In this document: in pieces, positions 46,058 through 53,851 of the stretch
Layout of the letters: every line of letters starts with the position of its first letter
How positions within the stretch are numbered: the first letter of the stretch is position 1
Assembly: GCA_965198995.1 (NCBI GenBank)
Contig: CBDAQG010000002.1
Span: 1,240,001-1,304,000 of the forward strand
Origin: CAXMMR01 sp965198995
Lineage (GTDB): Bacteria > Pseudomonadota > Alphaproteobacteria > Acetobacterales > Acetobacteraceae
DNA length: 64,000 bases
Direction of reading: 5' to 3'
The notes under the pieces: generated by a model
The model's input: only the letters and a program-made list of their open reading frames with translations
The model's database searches: none
Told to the model about the DNA's origin: nothing
Program-made: the position numbers and the translations under genes

Positions 46058-46954
46058 ATGCGGTTCACCGAGATCGGCCAGCAACTGCGAGCGTATCGAC
46101 TTGAATCCGGCCTGCGCGCGGAGGAGATCGCTGCCCGTCTCGGCGTCTCGCGCGCCGCGCTCTACCGCTACGAGAAGGGCGACGTCATCAAGCTCGACAC
46201 GGTCAAGCGACTGGCCGAGCTGCTGCAGATCTCGCCGCTGTCGCTGCTTGGCATCGGGGTCGAGTACTACAGCTCGCCGATCGGCTTCTTCGAACGACTG
46301 CGCCAGATCGAGGAGACCGCCGACCAGGTGTTGCAGATCGCCGGCCCGCTCTGCCACCTCATCACCTCCGACGCGTTCGACACCGTGCTGGGCGAAATCT
46401 ACACCGAGCTGGCGACACTGGCCGCTGACAGCCACCCCGCCGCCCGGGCCACCGCCGAGCAGGTCCTGGGTATCCTGGCCGCCCGCAAGCGCATGTACCT
46501 GGTGCGCCGCCCCAACGTCATCGCCATGATCTCGATGGAGCAGGTGCAGCGCCTGCTCTCCTTCGGCATTGGACCCGCCTCGCAGCTCTCGGACGGGCTG
46601 CGCCGCCGCTGCATCACGGTGGCGCGCGACGAGGTCTCCGACATGGCGATCAAGATGGAGCAGGAGCCGATGGGCCTGCAGTTCGGCCTGCTGCAGGCCG
46701 AGGAACCCGCCGGCACCTTCCAGATCCTGCGCTCGCGCGACCGCGCCACGCTGGCGATCAATGCCTGCCGGCCGGACCGCAGCCCGGTCACCCAGAACGG
46801 CGTCTCGATGATCACCGCCGCCGAGGAGGCGATTGGCGCCCATCAACGCGTCGCCGAGCAGATGTGGCGCGACGCGCTGAAAGGCCGGCCGGCGGCGCAG
46901 AAGCTGCGCGAGATGCTGTCGCGTAATGCGGCGACGACGGAGCGGCCGCTTTAG
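46058..46954 (+). CDS. XRE-type helix-turn-helix regulator
   Basis: A 298-residue DNA-binding protein. The N-terminal Cro/C1-type HTH spans residues 1-62 (GLRAEEIAARLGVSRAALYRYEKGD). The remaining 235 residues form a helical domain (PIGFFERLRQIEETADQVL, VRRPNVIAMISMEQVQRLL, AAEEAIGAHQRVAEQMW) without a recognised ligand family. Length is unlike phage repressors and closer to metabolic XRE regulators. Stand-alone transcription unit; target unknown. A GC-rich repeat follows its stop. Confidence 0.85.
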   Translation: MRFTEIGQQLRAYRLESGLRAEEIAARLGVSRAALYRYEKGDVIKLDTVKRLAELLQISPLSLLGIGVEYYSSPIGFFERLRQIEETADQVLQIAGPLCHLITSDAFDTVLGEIYTELATLAADSHPAARATAEQVLGILAARKRMYLVRRPNVIAMISMEQVQRLLSFGIGPASQLSDGLRRRCITVARDEVSDMAIKMEQEPMGLQFGLLQAEEPAGTFQILRSRDRATLAINACRPDRSPVTQNGVSMITAAEEAIGAHQRVAEQMWRDALKGRPAAQKLREMLSRNAATTERPL

Positions 46955-46955
46955 A

Positions 46956-47010
46956 AAGGCCAGGAGCTTTGCCCCTGGACCCCATTAAAGGCGGAGCCTT
47001 TCAAATCCAT
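46956..47010 (+). repeat. GC-rich double-hairpin family, copy 4
   Basis: CCAGGAGCTTTGCCCCTGG then ACCCCATT then AAAGGCGGAGCCTTT and AAATCCATT. The second hairpin and tail are nearly identical to copy 6. Oriented with the XRE gene it follows. Confidence 0.7.
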
Positions 47011-47051
47011 TCGTTGTCCATGATTCCAGGGCGTGTTCGTCGCCATGGGAA

Positions 47052-47192
47052 GTGGGGTCTGGGGGCGCCGCCCCCGTCGTGCGAATGCACGCTGGCGCGT
47101 GACGGGTCCAGGGCGGAGTGAGCCAAAGGTTCCGACTGCGCAAAGCGCAGTTGGAAAGGCTCACGGAGGGAGAGCCCTCGCCGTCCCCCTGG
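47052..47192 (-). repeat. GC-rich double-hairpin family, copy 5 (interrupted)
   Basis: Reverse orientation: GGGGTCTGGGGGCGCCGCCC at 47054 followed by CCGTC, then a 60-90-base insertion with GGGTCCAGGGC, and finally GGAGGGAGAGCCCTCGCC and CCCTGGCC. It sits after the aldo/keto reductase 3' end, oriented with it. Appears composite. Confidence 0.5.
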
Positions 47193-47194
47193 CC

Positions 47195-48136
47195 TTAAAT
47201 CTCCCCGATGATCGCCTCCGCCCGCTCGAACAATTCCGCCGGCACCGGCTTGTCCAAGGCGGCCACGTTCTCGTCCACCTGCTCCGGCCGCGTCGCGCCG
47301 ATGATCGCGGCGGCGACGTTCGGCTCGCGCAGCACCCAGGCGAGGGCGAACTGCGCCAGGGTGAGGCCGGCCTGATCAGCCAGCGGCTTGAGCGCCTGCA
47401 CCGCCTCGAGCGTCGGCGAGTTCAGCCAGTGGCGTCGGAAGGCGGTGTTCATCGTCGTGCTGGCGGCGCGGCTGTCCTCGGGGATCGGCGCGCCCGGCTT
47501 GTATTTGCCGGTCAGCACGCCCTGGCCGAGCGGCGACCAGACGATCTGCGAGATGCCGTGCTGGGCGCAGAGCGGGATCACGGCATGCTCGGGGTCGCGA
47601 TGCAGCAGCGAGTATTGCGGCTGGCTAGAGACGAATTTCTGCACCCCCGGCATGTCGATCGAGCGCTGGATCTGCTCCACCGGCCACTCCGAGAAGCCGA
47701 TCGCGCGCGCCTTGCCGGACCGCACCACCTCGGTCAGCGCCTGCATGGTCTCCTCGAGCGGCGTATCGGGGTCATGGCGGTGGCACTGGTAGAGGTCGAC
47801 ATGGTCGACGCGCAGGCGCTGCAGCGAGGCGTCGATCTGCTTGCTGATCTGCGCTGCCGAGAGGCCCTTGTCGGTGTCGGTCATCGGGAAGAACAGCTTG
47901 GTGGCGAGCACGTAGCTGTCGCGCGGCACCCCGGCCAGCGCCTCGCCGATGACGCTCTCGGCGATGCCGCGGCCATAGATGTTGGCGGTGTCGATCAGGG
48001 TGATGCCCTGATCGAGCGCGCGGTGCAGGCAGGCCATGGCCTGCTGCTTCTCGACGCCGCCGGAGGTGGTGAGCCATGAGCCGAAGGCGATCTCGGACAC
48101 CGTGATGCCGCTGTCGCCAAGCTGTCTGAATTTCAT
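47195..48136 (-). CDS. aldo/keto reductase
   Basis: A 313-residue NADPH-dependent reductase of the voltage-gated-channel-beta-like group. The catalytic tetrad can be placed: Asp and Tyr in LIDTANIYGRG, Lys in VLATKLFF and His in DLYQCHRHD. Cofactor-binding segments near the C-terminus (AAIIGATRPEQVDEN) are present. Start MKFRQLGDSGITVSEIAFG is typical. The substrate is unknown. It is followed on the other side of a short gap by the FKBP gene but not clearly coupled to it. Confidence 0.92.
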   Translation of the reverse strand: MKFRQLGDSGITVSEIAFGSWLTTSGGVEKQQAMACLHRALDQGITLIDTANIYGRGIAESVIGEALAGVPRDSYVLATKLFFPMTDTDKGLSAAQISKQIDASLQRLRVDHVDLYQCHRHDPDTPLEETMQALTEVVRSGKARAIGFSEWPVEQIQRSIDMPGVQKFVSSQPQYSLLHRDPEHAVIPLCAQHGISQIVWSPLGQGVLTGKYKPGAPIPEDSRAASTTMNTAFRRHWLNSPTLEAVQALKPLADQAGLTLAQFALAWVLREPNVAAAIIGATRPEQVDENVAALDKPVPAELFERAEAIIGEI

Positions 48137-48222
48137 TCTATGCCTCCCCTGTCGATCTCGAACGCTGCTGATGCGGTCGAGCTTCCTGCTCGGTCAGGGG
48201 AGTTCGGCCTTGCCGCCGCGGC

Positions 48223-48582
48223 TCAGCGCACGCCGAGCAACTCCACGTCGAACAGCAGGGTGGCGTTGGGCGGGATGGCCGCGCCGGCGCCGCGTGCGCC
48301 GTAGCCGTGCCGGGCCGGCAGGCGCAGGATCCGCCGGCCACCGACCTTCATCGAGGCGACGCCGATGTCCCAGCCGGAGATCACCTGCTGGACGCCGAGG
48401 GTGAACGAGAACGGCGAGCCGCGGTCACGCGAGCTGTCGAACTTCTTGCCTTGCACGCCGTCCTGGTCGAGCCAGCCGGTGTAATGGACAGTGACGGTCT
48501 GGCCCTTGGTGGGCGAGGCGCCGGTGCCGACCACCTCGTCCTTGTACTCGATGCCGCTGGGGTCGGTGGTGAAGTCCGTCAT
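48223..48582 (-). CDS. FKBP-type peptidyl-prolyl isomerase
   Basis: A 119-residue single-domain FKBP without signal peptide, so cytoplasmic. Family motifs: TVTVHYTGWL, KKFDSSRDRGSPFSF, QVISGWDIG, GGRRILRLPARHGYG, ATLLFDVELLGV. ATG 48582 has AGGAGA six bases before it. It speeds Xaa-Pro isomerisation in folding proteins. The stop at 48223 is 87 bases before the aldo/keto reductase start on the same strand. Confidence 0.93.
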   Translation of the reverse strand: MTDFTTDPSGIEYKDEVVGTGASPTKGQTVTVHYTGWLDQDGVQGKKFDSSRDRGSPFSFTLGVQQVISGWDIGVASMKVGGRRILRLPARHGYGARGAGAAIPPNATLLFDVELLGVR

Positions 48583-48749
48583 GGCGCATCTCCTGAACGC
48601 TGGCGGGTCTGGCGCCTGGACGCCCTGCCGGTCAAGAGCCTGGCGCCTGCCCGCCGCGTCCAGGCCGATGTCGCAGTTTTGCCATACCCGCCGGGCTTGA
48701 TTAGACACGGCCCGGCTAGGATGGGCCGACGCCCGAACAGGAGCTTGCC

Positions 48750-48989
48750 ATGAAGACGTCCACCGCCTTGACGCTCGCCGCGCTGCTGATGGCAGCCCCG
48801 CTCGCCGCCCATGCCGATGACACGACGCCGACGCCCAAGGGCGGCACGCTGAAGGGCGCCGCGGTGGGCGGCCTGGCCGGGCACGCGCTCGGGCATCACA
48901 CCAAGACCGGCATCGTCGCCGGTGCGGCGATCGGCCACCACGAGAAGGTGAAGTCCGAGAAGCGCATCAGCGCCGGGCAGCAGCCGTAA
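48750..48989 (+). CDS. small exported glycine-zipper protein
   Basis: A 79-residue protein. A clear signal peptide (MKTSTALTLAALLMAAPLAAHA) is followed by a Gly/Ala/His segment with GxxxG spacing (GAAVGGLAGHALGHHTKTG, IVAGAAIGHHEK) of the glycine-zipper kind, which packs in or against membranes. Function unknown. ATG 48750 is preceded by AGGAGCTTGCC. An AT-rich repeat begins just after its stop. Confidence 0.78.
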   Translation: MKTSTALTLAALLMAAPLAAHADDTTPTPKGGTLKGAAVGGLAGHALGHHTKTGIVAGAAIGHHEKVKSEKRISAGQQP

Positions 48990-48995
48990 GAAAAC

Positions 48996-49092
48996 TAAGG
49001 AAGGCCTTCTTCTTTGAAAAGAAGAAGCAAGAAACTTCTCTCTAATAAGCAAAAGTTTTTTGGTTCTTTTTTTCAAAAAAAAACCCTTCCTT
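48996..49092. repeat. AT-rich repeat family, copy 5 (both arms)
   Basis: Left: AAGGAAGG and the hairpin CTTCTTC...GAAGAAG (49006-49027). Right: AAAAGTTTTTT (49051-49061), GGTTC-type hairpin and CCTTCC at the outer end. The outer AAGGAAGG/CCTTCC ends are inverted copies. Between convergent genes, with the metallophosphoesterase stop at its edge. Confidence 0.75.
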
Positions 49093-49888
49093 ACCTTCCG
49101 TTCCAGTCGATTCTCCAGGCCAAGCCATCGGCCTCGATCGTGATCCGGTGCCAGCCGGGTTCGCCCGCCAGCGAGGCGCTTGGCGCCACCAGCAGGGGAA
49201 TATTGCCGGGCAGGACGTGGCGCGAGGCGTGATGGACGTGCCCGCTCAGCACCAGCTCGGCGCCATGCTCGGCGAGGGTCGCGCGCACGGGCTCGCGGTC
49301 GTGCAGCGACTTGCGCTCGCCGAGAATGCCGTCCAGCGGCGGATGATGGATCAGCACGACGCGGCACAGCCCCGCGGCGCGCCCGGCATCGAGCAGCGCG
49401 CCGAGCTGCCCGGTCTGCGCCGCGCCCACCCGGCCATAGGCGCAGAACGGCGGCGTCGGGATGGCGGAGCTGACGCCGATGATCGCCAGCGGCCCGTGCC
49501 GGTGCAGGTAGGGCAGGCCGTCGGGCAGATAGGGCGCGAGCAGCGGCTCAGCGGCGGCCCAACTGCCGGCGAGCAGGGCGTCATGGTTGCCCGGCACGAG
49601 GCTCACGCGCTCGGGCCCGCCCAGCGCGTCGAGCCAGCGGCGGGCGCGCGCGAACTCGGCGGGCAGGCCAAGATTGGTGAGGTCGCCGGTGACGGCGATG
49701 TGGTTGACGCCGGCTGACGCCACCGCGTCGACGACCGCCTGCAGGTGCTCCGGACGATGCCGGCGGCGTCGGTTGGTCTGCCAGGAAACCCGGCCGAGGG
49801 CGCGCTTGATCGGCAGGTCGCGTGACGAAAGCGTGATGCCGGCGAGGGCGAGGTGCGGGTCGCTGAGATGGGCGAGGACGTAGGCCAC
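49091..49888 (-). CDS. metallophosphoesterase (calcineurin-like)
   Basis: A 265-residue phosphoesterase. The dinuclear metal motifs are all visible: LSDPHL (DxH), VTGDLTN (GD), VPGNHD (GNHD), LIHHPP and SGHVHH (GHxH). The group includes cyclic-nucleotide phosphodiesterase-like and nucleotide pyrophosphatase-like enzymes, so the substrate cannot be named. No signal peptide, likely cytoplasmic. It starts about 25 bases after the end of the frameshifted DUF1796-like gene and may be co-transcribed with it. Confidence 0.9.
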   Translation of the reverse strand: MAYVLAHLSDPHLALAGITLSSRDLPIKRALGRVSWQTNRRRRHRPEHLQAVVDAVASAGVNHIAVTGDLTNLGLPAEFARARRWLDALGGPERVSLVPGNHDALLAGSWAAAEPLLAPYLPDGLPYLHRHGPLAIIGVSSAIPTPPFCAYGRVGAAQTGQLGALLDAGRAAGLCRVVLIHHPPLDGILGERKSLHDREPVRATLAEHGAELVLSGHVHHASRHVLPGNIPLLVAPSASLAGEPGWHRITIEADGLAWRIDWNGR

Positions 49889-49912
49889 CCGGGCGGGCGC
49901 CTCAGCCAGGAC

Positions 49913-50553
49913 TCACGCCGTCTGGACCGCGCCCTCGGTGACCAAAAGGCGGGCGTTGCGACAGATCTCCAACCATATCGGCAACGAGCCGAAGGCGGCA
50001 CGGCCGAACGGCGTGAAGGCGTCGATGTAGCCTTTGAGGAAGCCGTCGCCGATCGGTTCCACCTGGCCGGGCGCGTGATCCTCGTCCTGCGCCACCACCC
50101 ACAGCAACGTTGCCGGCCCGGTGCGTCGCAGCCATTGGTGCAGCCGCGCGACCTCGCGCTGCTCGATCGGCTCGCGGCGCTTGTAGACGAAGATCTTCTC
50201 GCCCTCCTCGATGTCCTCGAAAAACTTGCGCCGGAGGAACTGCAGCCGCTTGCATTGCTCGGCCGCGAACGCCGTCAGGTCCAGCTCGTCCGGGTTGCGG
50301 AACACGTGCTGGGCGAAATCGTGCCGCCGGTTCATGCACCAGACTTCCTTGTTCGATGTGACCTTGATGTAGGTGTGCAGCGGGTGGCCGATTGCGGCGA
50401 AGCTCTCGCTGAAGCCGCGGATCAGCTCGGCGATGGTGGTGCCGGCGAAGCGCAGCATCTCGAGCGGCTCGGCGCCGGCCGTCGCTGGATGAAGCTGAAC
50501 TCGCAATCCTCGCCCAGGCTGACGAACTCGAACATCAGGTCCGCATCATTCAT
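49913..50553 (-). pseudogene. DUF1796-like (putative papain-like cysteine peptidase) gene with one frameshift
   Basis: The start at 50553 (MNDADLMFEFVSLGEDCEFSF) gives the N-terminus typical of DUF1796-like proteins, with the LGxxCEF motif that holds the proposed catalytic Cys. After FIQR the frame breaks; near 50476-50480 one added base would continue as TAGAEPLEMLRFAGTT in the long second frame to 49913 (YIKVTSNKEVWCMNRRHDF, FVYKRREPIEQREVARL). The likely cause is a single missing base. GAGG lies ahead of the ATG. Function of the family is unsettled (surface or polysaccharide-linked). Confidence 0.7.
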
Positions 50554-50706
50554 CCAAGCACCTCAAGCAGCGCCCGCCTGACCGATCAGGCGCTCAGGGC
50601 TGGCTGCAGGCGACGGTATGGTGGCGCGCCTCGCCAGACAAGGCGCTCATTGGCCAAGCTGACCGCGCCATTCCCACGGGCGTGGTGGCCAGCTGAAGAC
50701 GTTCGC

Positions 50707-50762
50707 GGGCCTGGTCGGACGGGCCTGGTCGGACGGGCCTGGTCGGATGGGCCTGGTGGCGT
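50707..50762 (+). repeat. 14-base tandem repeat
   Basis: GGGCCTGGTCGGAC twice, then once ending in T, then a fourth partial copy diverging after GGGCCTGGT. Lies 67 bases upstream of the tRNA gene. Confidence 0.75.
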
Positions 50763-50828
50763 GGTCCTGGCCGGGTGGCCGGCTTGGCCCGGTCTCCGGC
50801 AGCCTGTAAAGCTGTGGCGCCGCGCGCC

Positions 50829-50918
50829 GGAGAGATGGCCGAGTGGTTTAAGGCAGCGGTCTTGAAAACCGCCGTGGGTGCAAGCCCACCGTGGGTTCGA
50901 ATCCCACTCTCTCCGCCA
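50829..50918 (+). tRNA. tRNA-Ser (anticodon UGA)
   Basis: A 90-base tRNA including encoded CCA. Acceptor stem GGAGAGA pairs with TCTCTCC; discriminator base G; the anticodon stem GCGGT/ACCGC holds the loop CTTGAAA, anticodon TGA reading UCA codons. A long variable arm (class II) and T loop GGTTCGAATCC are present, as expected for tRNA-Ser. Confidence 0.97.
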
Positions 50919-51079
50919 TAACTCTGATGGACGATCCAGAGACGACGTCGAGTAGCGGCATTATTAACCCTCCCGCAACCTTTCGCCGTTAGCTTGTGAC
51001 ACGTCGGCACCCAGTGTCTGGCGAGACAAGCTCATAAAGTATGTTGTCGCGCGTAAGGCAAACGACGAAAAGGCACACC

Positions 51080-51250
51080 TTGTACGAGTTTCTCAAGATC
51101 TGGATCGAGCTCAAGACTGATCGGCGCGCCGTGACGGCGCTGGAATATGGCTTGATTGCGGGTTTGGTTGCCGTTGTGATCATTGGCGGCGTGACCTCGC
51201 TTGGTAAGAGCTTGAGCGTCAAGTTCAGCCTGGTCGCCACCGACGTCTAG
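51080..51250 (+). CDS. Flp/Fap-type pilin, orphan
   Basis: A 56-residue prepilin. After a short leader (YEFLKIWIELKTDRRA) comes the conserved VTALEYGLIAGLVAVVIIGG segment with Glu at +5 and the hydrophobic helix. A TTG start at 51080 with AAGG eight bases before it fits the usual leader length; a longer frame starts at 51041. The residue before the predicted cleavage is Ala (position 17), where prepilin peptidase normally needs Gly. No cpa/tad genes lie nearby. Confidence 0.8.
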   Translation: MYEFLKIWIELKTDRRAVTALEYGLIAGLVAVVIIGGVTSLGKSLSVKFSLVATDV

Positions 51251-51755
51251 TCGTCACCCGGTTGGAGCTTTCCGGGCAGCCGGATGGTCGCAAAGCAGTC
51301 GCAGGACCGACGTGACGCGGCGGCCATGGTGGCAGGGGCGGTGGTGCAGCGGAGAGTCCCGATTGCGGATGTCGATTGCTGGCGCGGCGGTCATGACCGG
51401 CTAGCCGGGATTGATCCTGAGGGTGCTTTGCAGCCGGCCGCACATCGCCGGTCTCGACGACGAGATTTGGTGCCGACCCGGTCGGGCGCGCGGCCCCAAG
51501 AAGGCTTTACGCGCGTGGCGGGCTGCCGCCGCAGGATTGCGAGGGGGTCCCGTCCTCGGCAAAGATCCGGCGGCTCTGCGTGCCGCCATCCGCTCACCGC
51601 CGGCTGCGGCGCTCCAGGACGCGTGCCCGGTTGACAGCATTTCCCCCGCGGCTCTACTGCCGGCGGGTAGGTTCGCCGGCACCGCCTCGCCCGCCTGCCA
51701 GGCCGTCACGAACGATTTGCTCAGCACAGACGATCCAGCACCGAAGGCAGCCGCC
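51251..51755. other. 505-base stretch without a supported gene
   Basis: Both strands contain open frames, as any high-GC stretch does, but none shows a domain, signal peptide or convincing ribosome-binding site. No member of either dispersed repeat family was seen. Confidence 0.45.
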
Positions 51756-52064
51756 ATGATCCACGTCGTCGCCATCATCACCACCAAGCCCGGCCAGCGC
51801 GCCGACGTGCTGACCGCCTTCAACGCCAACGTGGCCGCCGTGCGCGCCGAGGCCGGCTGCCTCGAATACGTTCCGGTGATCGACGCTGCCGATGCCGGCC
51901 GGATGCAGACCGCGCTCGGCGACGACAGCTTCATCGTGGTCGAGAAGTGGGAGAGCCTGGACGCGCTGCGGGCGCATGCGCGCTCGCCGCACATGGCGGC
52001 CTATGGCGAGGCGGTGAAGGACATGCTCGCCACCCGGGCCGTGCACGTGCTCAGCGAGGCCTGA
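51756..52064 (+). CDS. antibiotic biosynthesis monooxygenase (ABM) domain protein
   Basis: A 102-residue dimeric alpha/beta-barrel protein. It begins MIHVVAIITTKPGQRADVL and contains EAGCLEYVPV, FIVVEKWESLDALRAHARSPHM, the usual quinol-oxygenase-like ABM pattern. Members act as small cofactor-free oxygenases, haem-degradation helpers or stress proteins. ATG 51756 gives the exact family N-terminus, while a longer frame upstream lacks similarity. Stand-alone gene. Confidence 0.87.
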   Translation: MIHVVAIITTKPGQRADVLTAFNANVAAVRAEAGCLEYVPVIDAADAGRMQTALGDDSFIVVEKWESLDALRAHARSPHMAAYGEAVKDMLATRAVHVLSEA

Positions 52065-52125
52065 GCCGGCCGGGGTAGAGCAAATGCGGTCGGCGCAAGC
52101 GGGGGCCGGAGTAGCGAGGCTGGCC

Positions 52126-52956
52126 TCAGCCATCCACCCGTCCTGACGCGCCAGGCTCGCCGAGCCGCCAGTAGCCCGCAGCGCTGATCCGCTGCCGTGG
52201 CAGCCCATGCCGCTCGAGCAGCAGCGCGCGCAACCGGCGCGCCGTCTCGATCTCGCAGGCGATCCAGGCATGCACGCCGCCGGCCGGCAGCGTGAGCGCG
52301 CCGAGCGCCTCGCGCAGCAGGCTCGCAGCACCGGCCGGCGCGCCGTTGCGGTGCAGCCAGGTCAGCGAGACGTTGCCGGCGCTCGGCAGATAACGGTCCT
52401 CCCCGCCGTCGGCCACCTCGATCAGGGCAACCGCGCGGGCGCCCGGGGGCAGCTCTTCCAGCCGTCGCGCGATGCAGGGCAGGGCGGTCTCGTCGCCAAC
52501 CAGCAGGTGGGCGTCGTCGTCGTCGGGCAGCAGAACCGAGCTGCGCGGGCCGCCGACGCCGAGCCAGGCGCCGGGCTCGGCGCGCGTTGCCGCCCAGTCG
52601 GAGGCGGGACCGTGGCCGTGCAGCACGAAATCGATCGTGAGCTCCCCCGCCGCGGCGTCGAACCGGCGCGGCGTATACTCGCGCACCACGGGGCGCGCCG
52701 CGTCGTCGGCGGCAACGCGGCCGGAGCTGCGGCCAGCCGCGTCCGGCGCCGGCAGGATCGGGTGGTCTTGGTCGGGCGCGGGGAAGAACAGCTTCACGTG
52801 GTCGTCCGCCGCGGCGGTGACGAAGCCGCGCAGCTCGTCGCCGCCAAGCACGACGCGACGCATGCGCAACGACAGCATCTCGACGCGCCGGACCTGCAGC
52901 AGCCGAAGCCGGGTGTCATGACGCACGCGCAACGGCGTGCCGGTGATGGAGTTCAT
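52126..52956 (-). CDS. siderophore-interacting protein (ferric-siderophore reductase, FAD-binding)
   Basis: A 276-residue flavoprotein of the SIP/ViuB/YqjH class. Residues 15-130 form the FAD domain (REYTPRRFDAAAGELTIDFVLHGHGP shown here in part: REYTPRRF and VLHGHGPASDWA); the C-terminal NAD(P)-type domain contains LLVGDETALPCIARRLEEL and WIACEIETARRLR. It likely releases iron from ferric siderophores in the cytoplasm. ATG 52956 has GGAG nearby. It follows the PadR gene by 45 bases on the same strand, like the YqjI-YqjH pair of E. coli. Confidence 0.92.
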   Translation of the reverse strand: MNSITGTPLRVRHDTRLRLLQVRRVEMLSLRMRRVVLGGDELRGFVTAAADDHVKLFFPAPDQDHPILPAPDAAGRSSGRVAADDAARPVVREYTPRRFDAAAGELTIDFVLHGHGPASDWAATRAEPGAWLGVGGPRSSVLLPDDDDAHLLVGDETALPCIARRLEELPPGARAVALIEVADGGEDRYLPSAGNVSLTWLHRNGAPAGAASLLREALGALTLPAGGVHAWIACEIETARRLRALLLERHGLPRQRISAAGYWRLGEPGASGRVDG

Positions 52957-53001
52957 TCTGCGCTCCAAACGGATGTGGTGTCGGCGCGCCGTGGCAGGCG
53001 G

Positions 53002-53649
53002 CTACTCGTGTGCCTCCGCCCTGAGAATTTCGGCCGCACAGCGCTCGAGGATGCGGGCGATCCGGCGGGCCTCGTCGGGCGCGCAGCCGCGGCGACGCAT
53101 CAGCGCGTGCTTGAGCGCGTGGCGCGCCCGGTGCAGCTCATCCGCGGCCTGCGGGTCGGCGTCGCTCAGTCCGGAGAAGGCCTCGCGCACCTGCTCCATG
53201 CGGCTGCCGATGCGGGCGAGCCCATCAAGGATCGCCTCGGCCTGGCCCTGGTTCGCCGCCAGGTGGGCGCGCCCGGCGTCGGTGAGGGCGTAGAGCTTGC
53301 GGTTGGCCTCCTGGCTGACCGCAGCGTGGCCGATCTCGTCGAGATAGGTGAGCGCCGGATAGACCATGCCGGGACTGGGCGCGTAGAAGCCGCCGGAGCG
53401 CTCCTCCAGGGTGCGGATCAGCTCGTAGCCATGCGCCGGCCGCTCGGCGAGCAGCGCCAGCAGCACGAGTTGCAGCTCGCCCGAGCTGAGCCGTCGGCCG
53501 CCCGGCAGCCCGTCGCCTCCCATGAAGCCGCCACGGCCGAAGCCGCCCGGACCACGACCAAAACCGCGTCCGCCGCGGCGGTGCTGGCCGATGGCATGAA
53601 CCAGTTGACGAAGACGGCCCTCGCGGCCGTGATGATAATCAGTAAACAT
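53002..53649 (-). CDS. PadR family transcriptional regulator (YqjI-like)
   Basis: A 215-residue protein. The first 50 residues are rich in Gly, Arg and His (HRRGGRGFGRGPGGFGRGG), as in metal-responsive YqjI-type regulators. The PadR winged helix follows (LVLLALLAERPAHGYELI, GMVYPALTYLDEIG, RKLYALTDAGRAHL), then a helical C-terminus for dimerisation. Codirectional with the SIP gene, it probably represses it in response to metal. No good Shine-Dalgarno lies before ATG 53649; a later start is possible. Confidence 0.87.
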   Translation of the reverse strand: MFTDYHHGREGRLRQLVHAIGQHRRGGRGFGRGPGGFGRGGFMGGDGLPGGRRLSSGELQLVLLALLAERPAHGYELIRTLEERSGGFYAPSPGMVYPALTYLDEIGHAAVSQEANRKLYALTDAGRAHLAANQGQAEAILDGLARIGSRMEQVREAFSGLSDADPQAADELHRARHALKHALMRRRGCAPDEARRIARILERCAAEILRAEAHE

Positions 53650-53660
53650 ATCTTACGATA
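53649..53660. promoter_or_regulatory. palindrome at the padR start
   Basis: TATC, four bases, GATA (TATCTTACGATA) overlaps the padR start region. In E. coli YqjI autoregulates through a nearby TATA-rich palindrome, so an autoregulatory site is plausible. Confidence 0.35.
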
Positions 53661-53851
53661 AATCTTCCAAGCGTCCTTGGCAAGCGCCATCACGCGGTCT
53701 GCCGCCAGTGAACCGCCGCACGTAGTCCCTGGCACGACGCTGCGGTGCGCCGGTCACAGCGGCAAGGCACTGGCGCCGTTCGGCGGCGCGCGGCCTAGCC
53801 AAGCGGATCGGGGGGCGCTATGCGGTAACCGAAATAAACGGAGGAAACCAA

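Noticed and set aside
50707..50762. Tandem repeat as a CRISPR array
   Set aside because: Units are contiguous 14-mers without spacers and there are no cas genes.
51284..51634. Open frame of 116 codons in the gap after the pilin
   Set aside because: Composition rich in Arg with no domain or ribosome-binding site.
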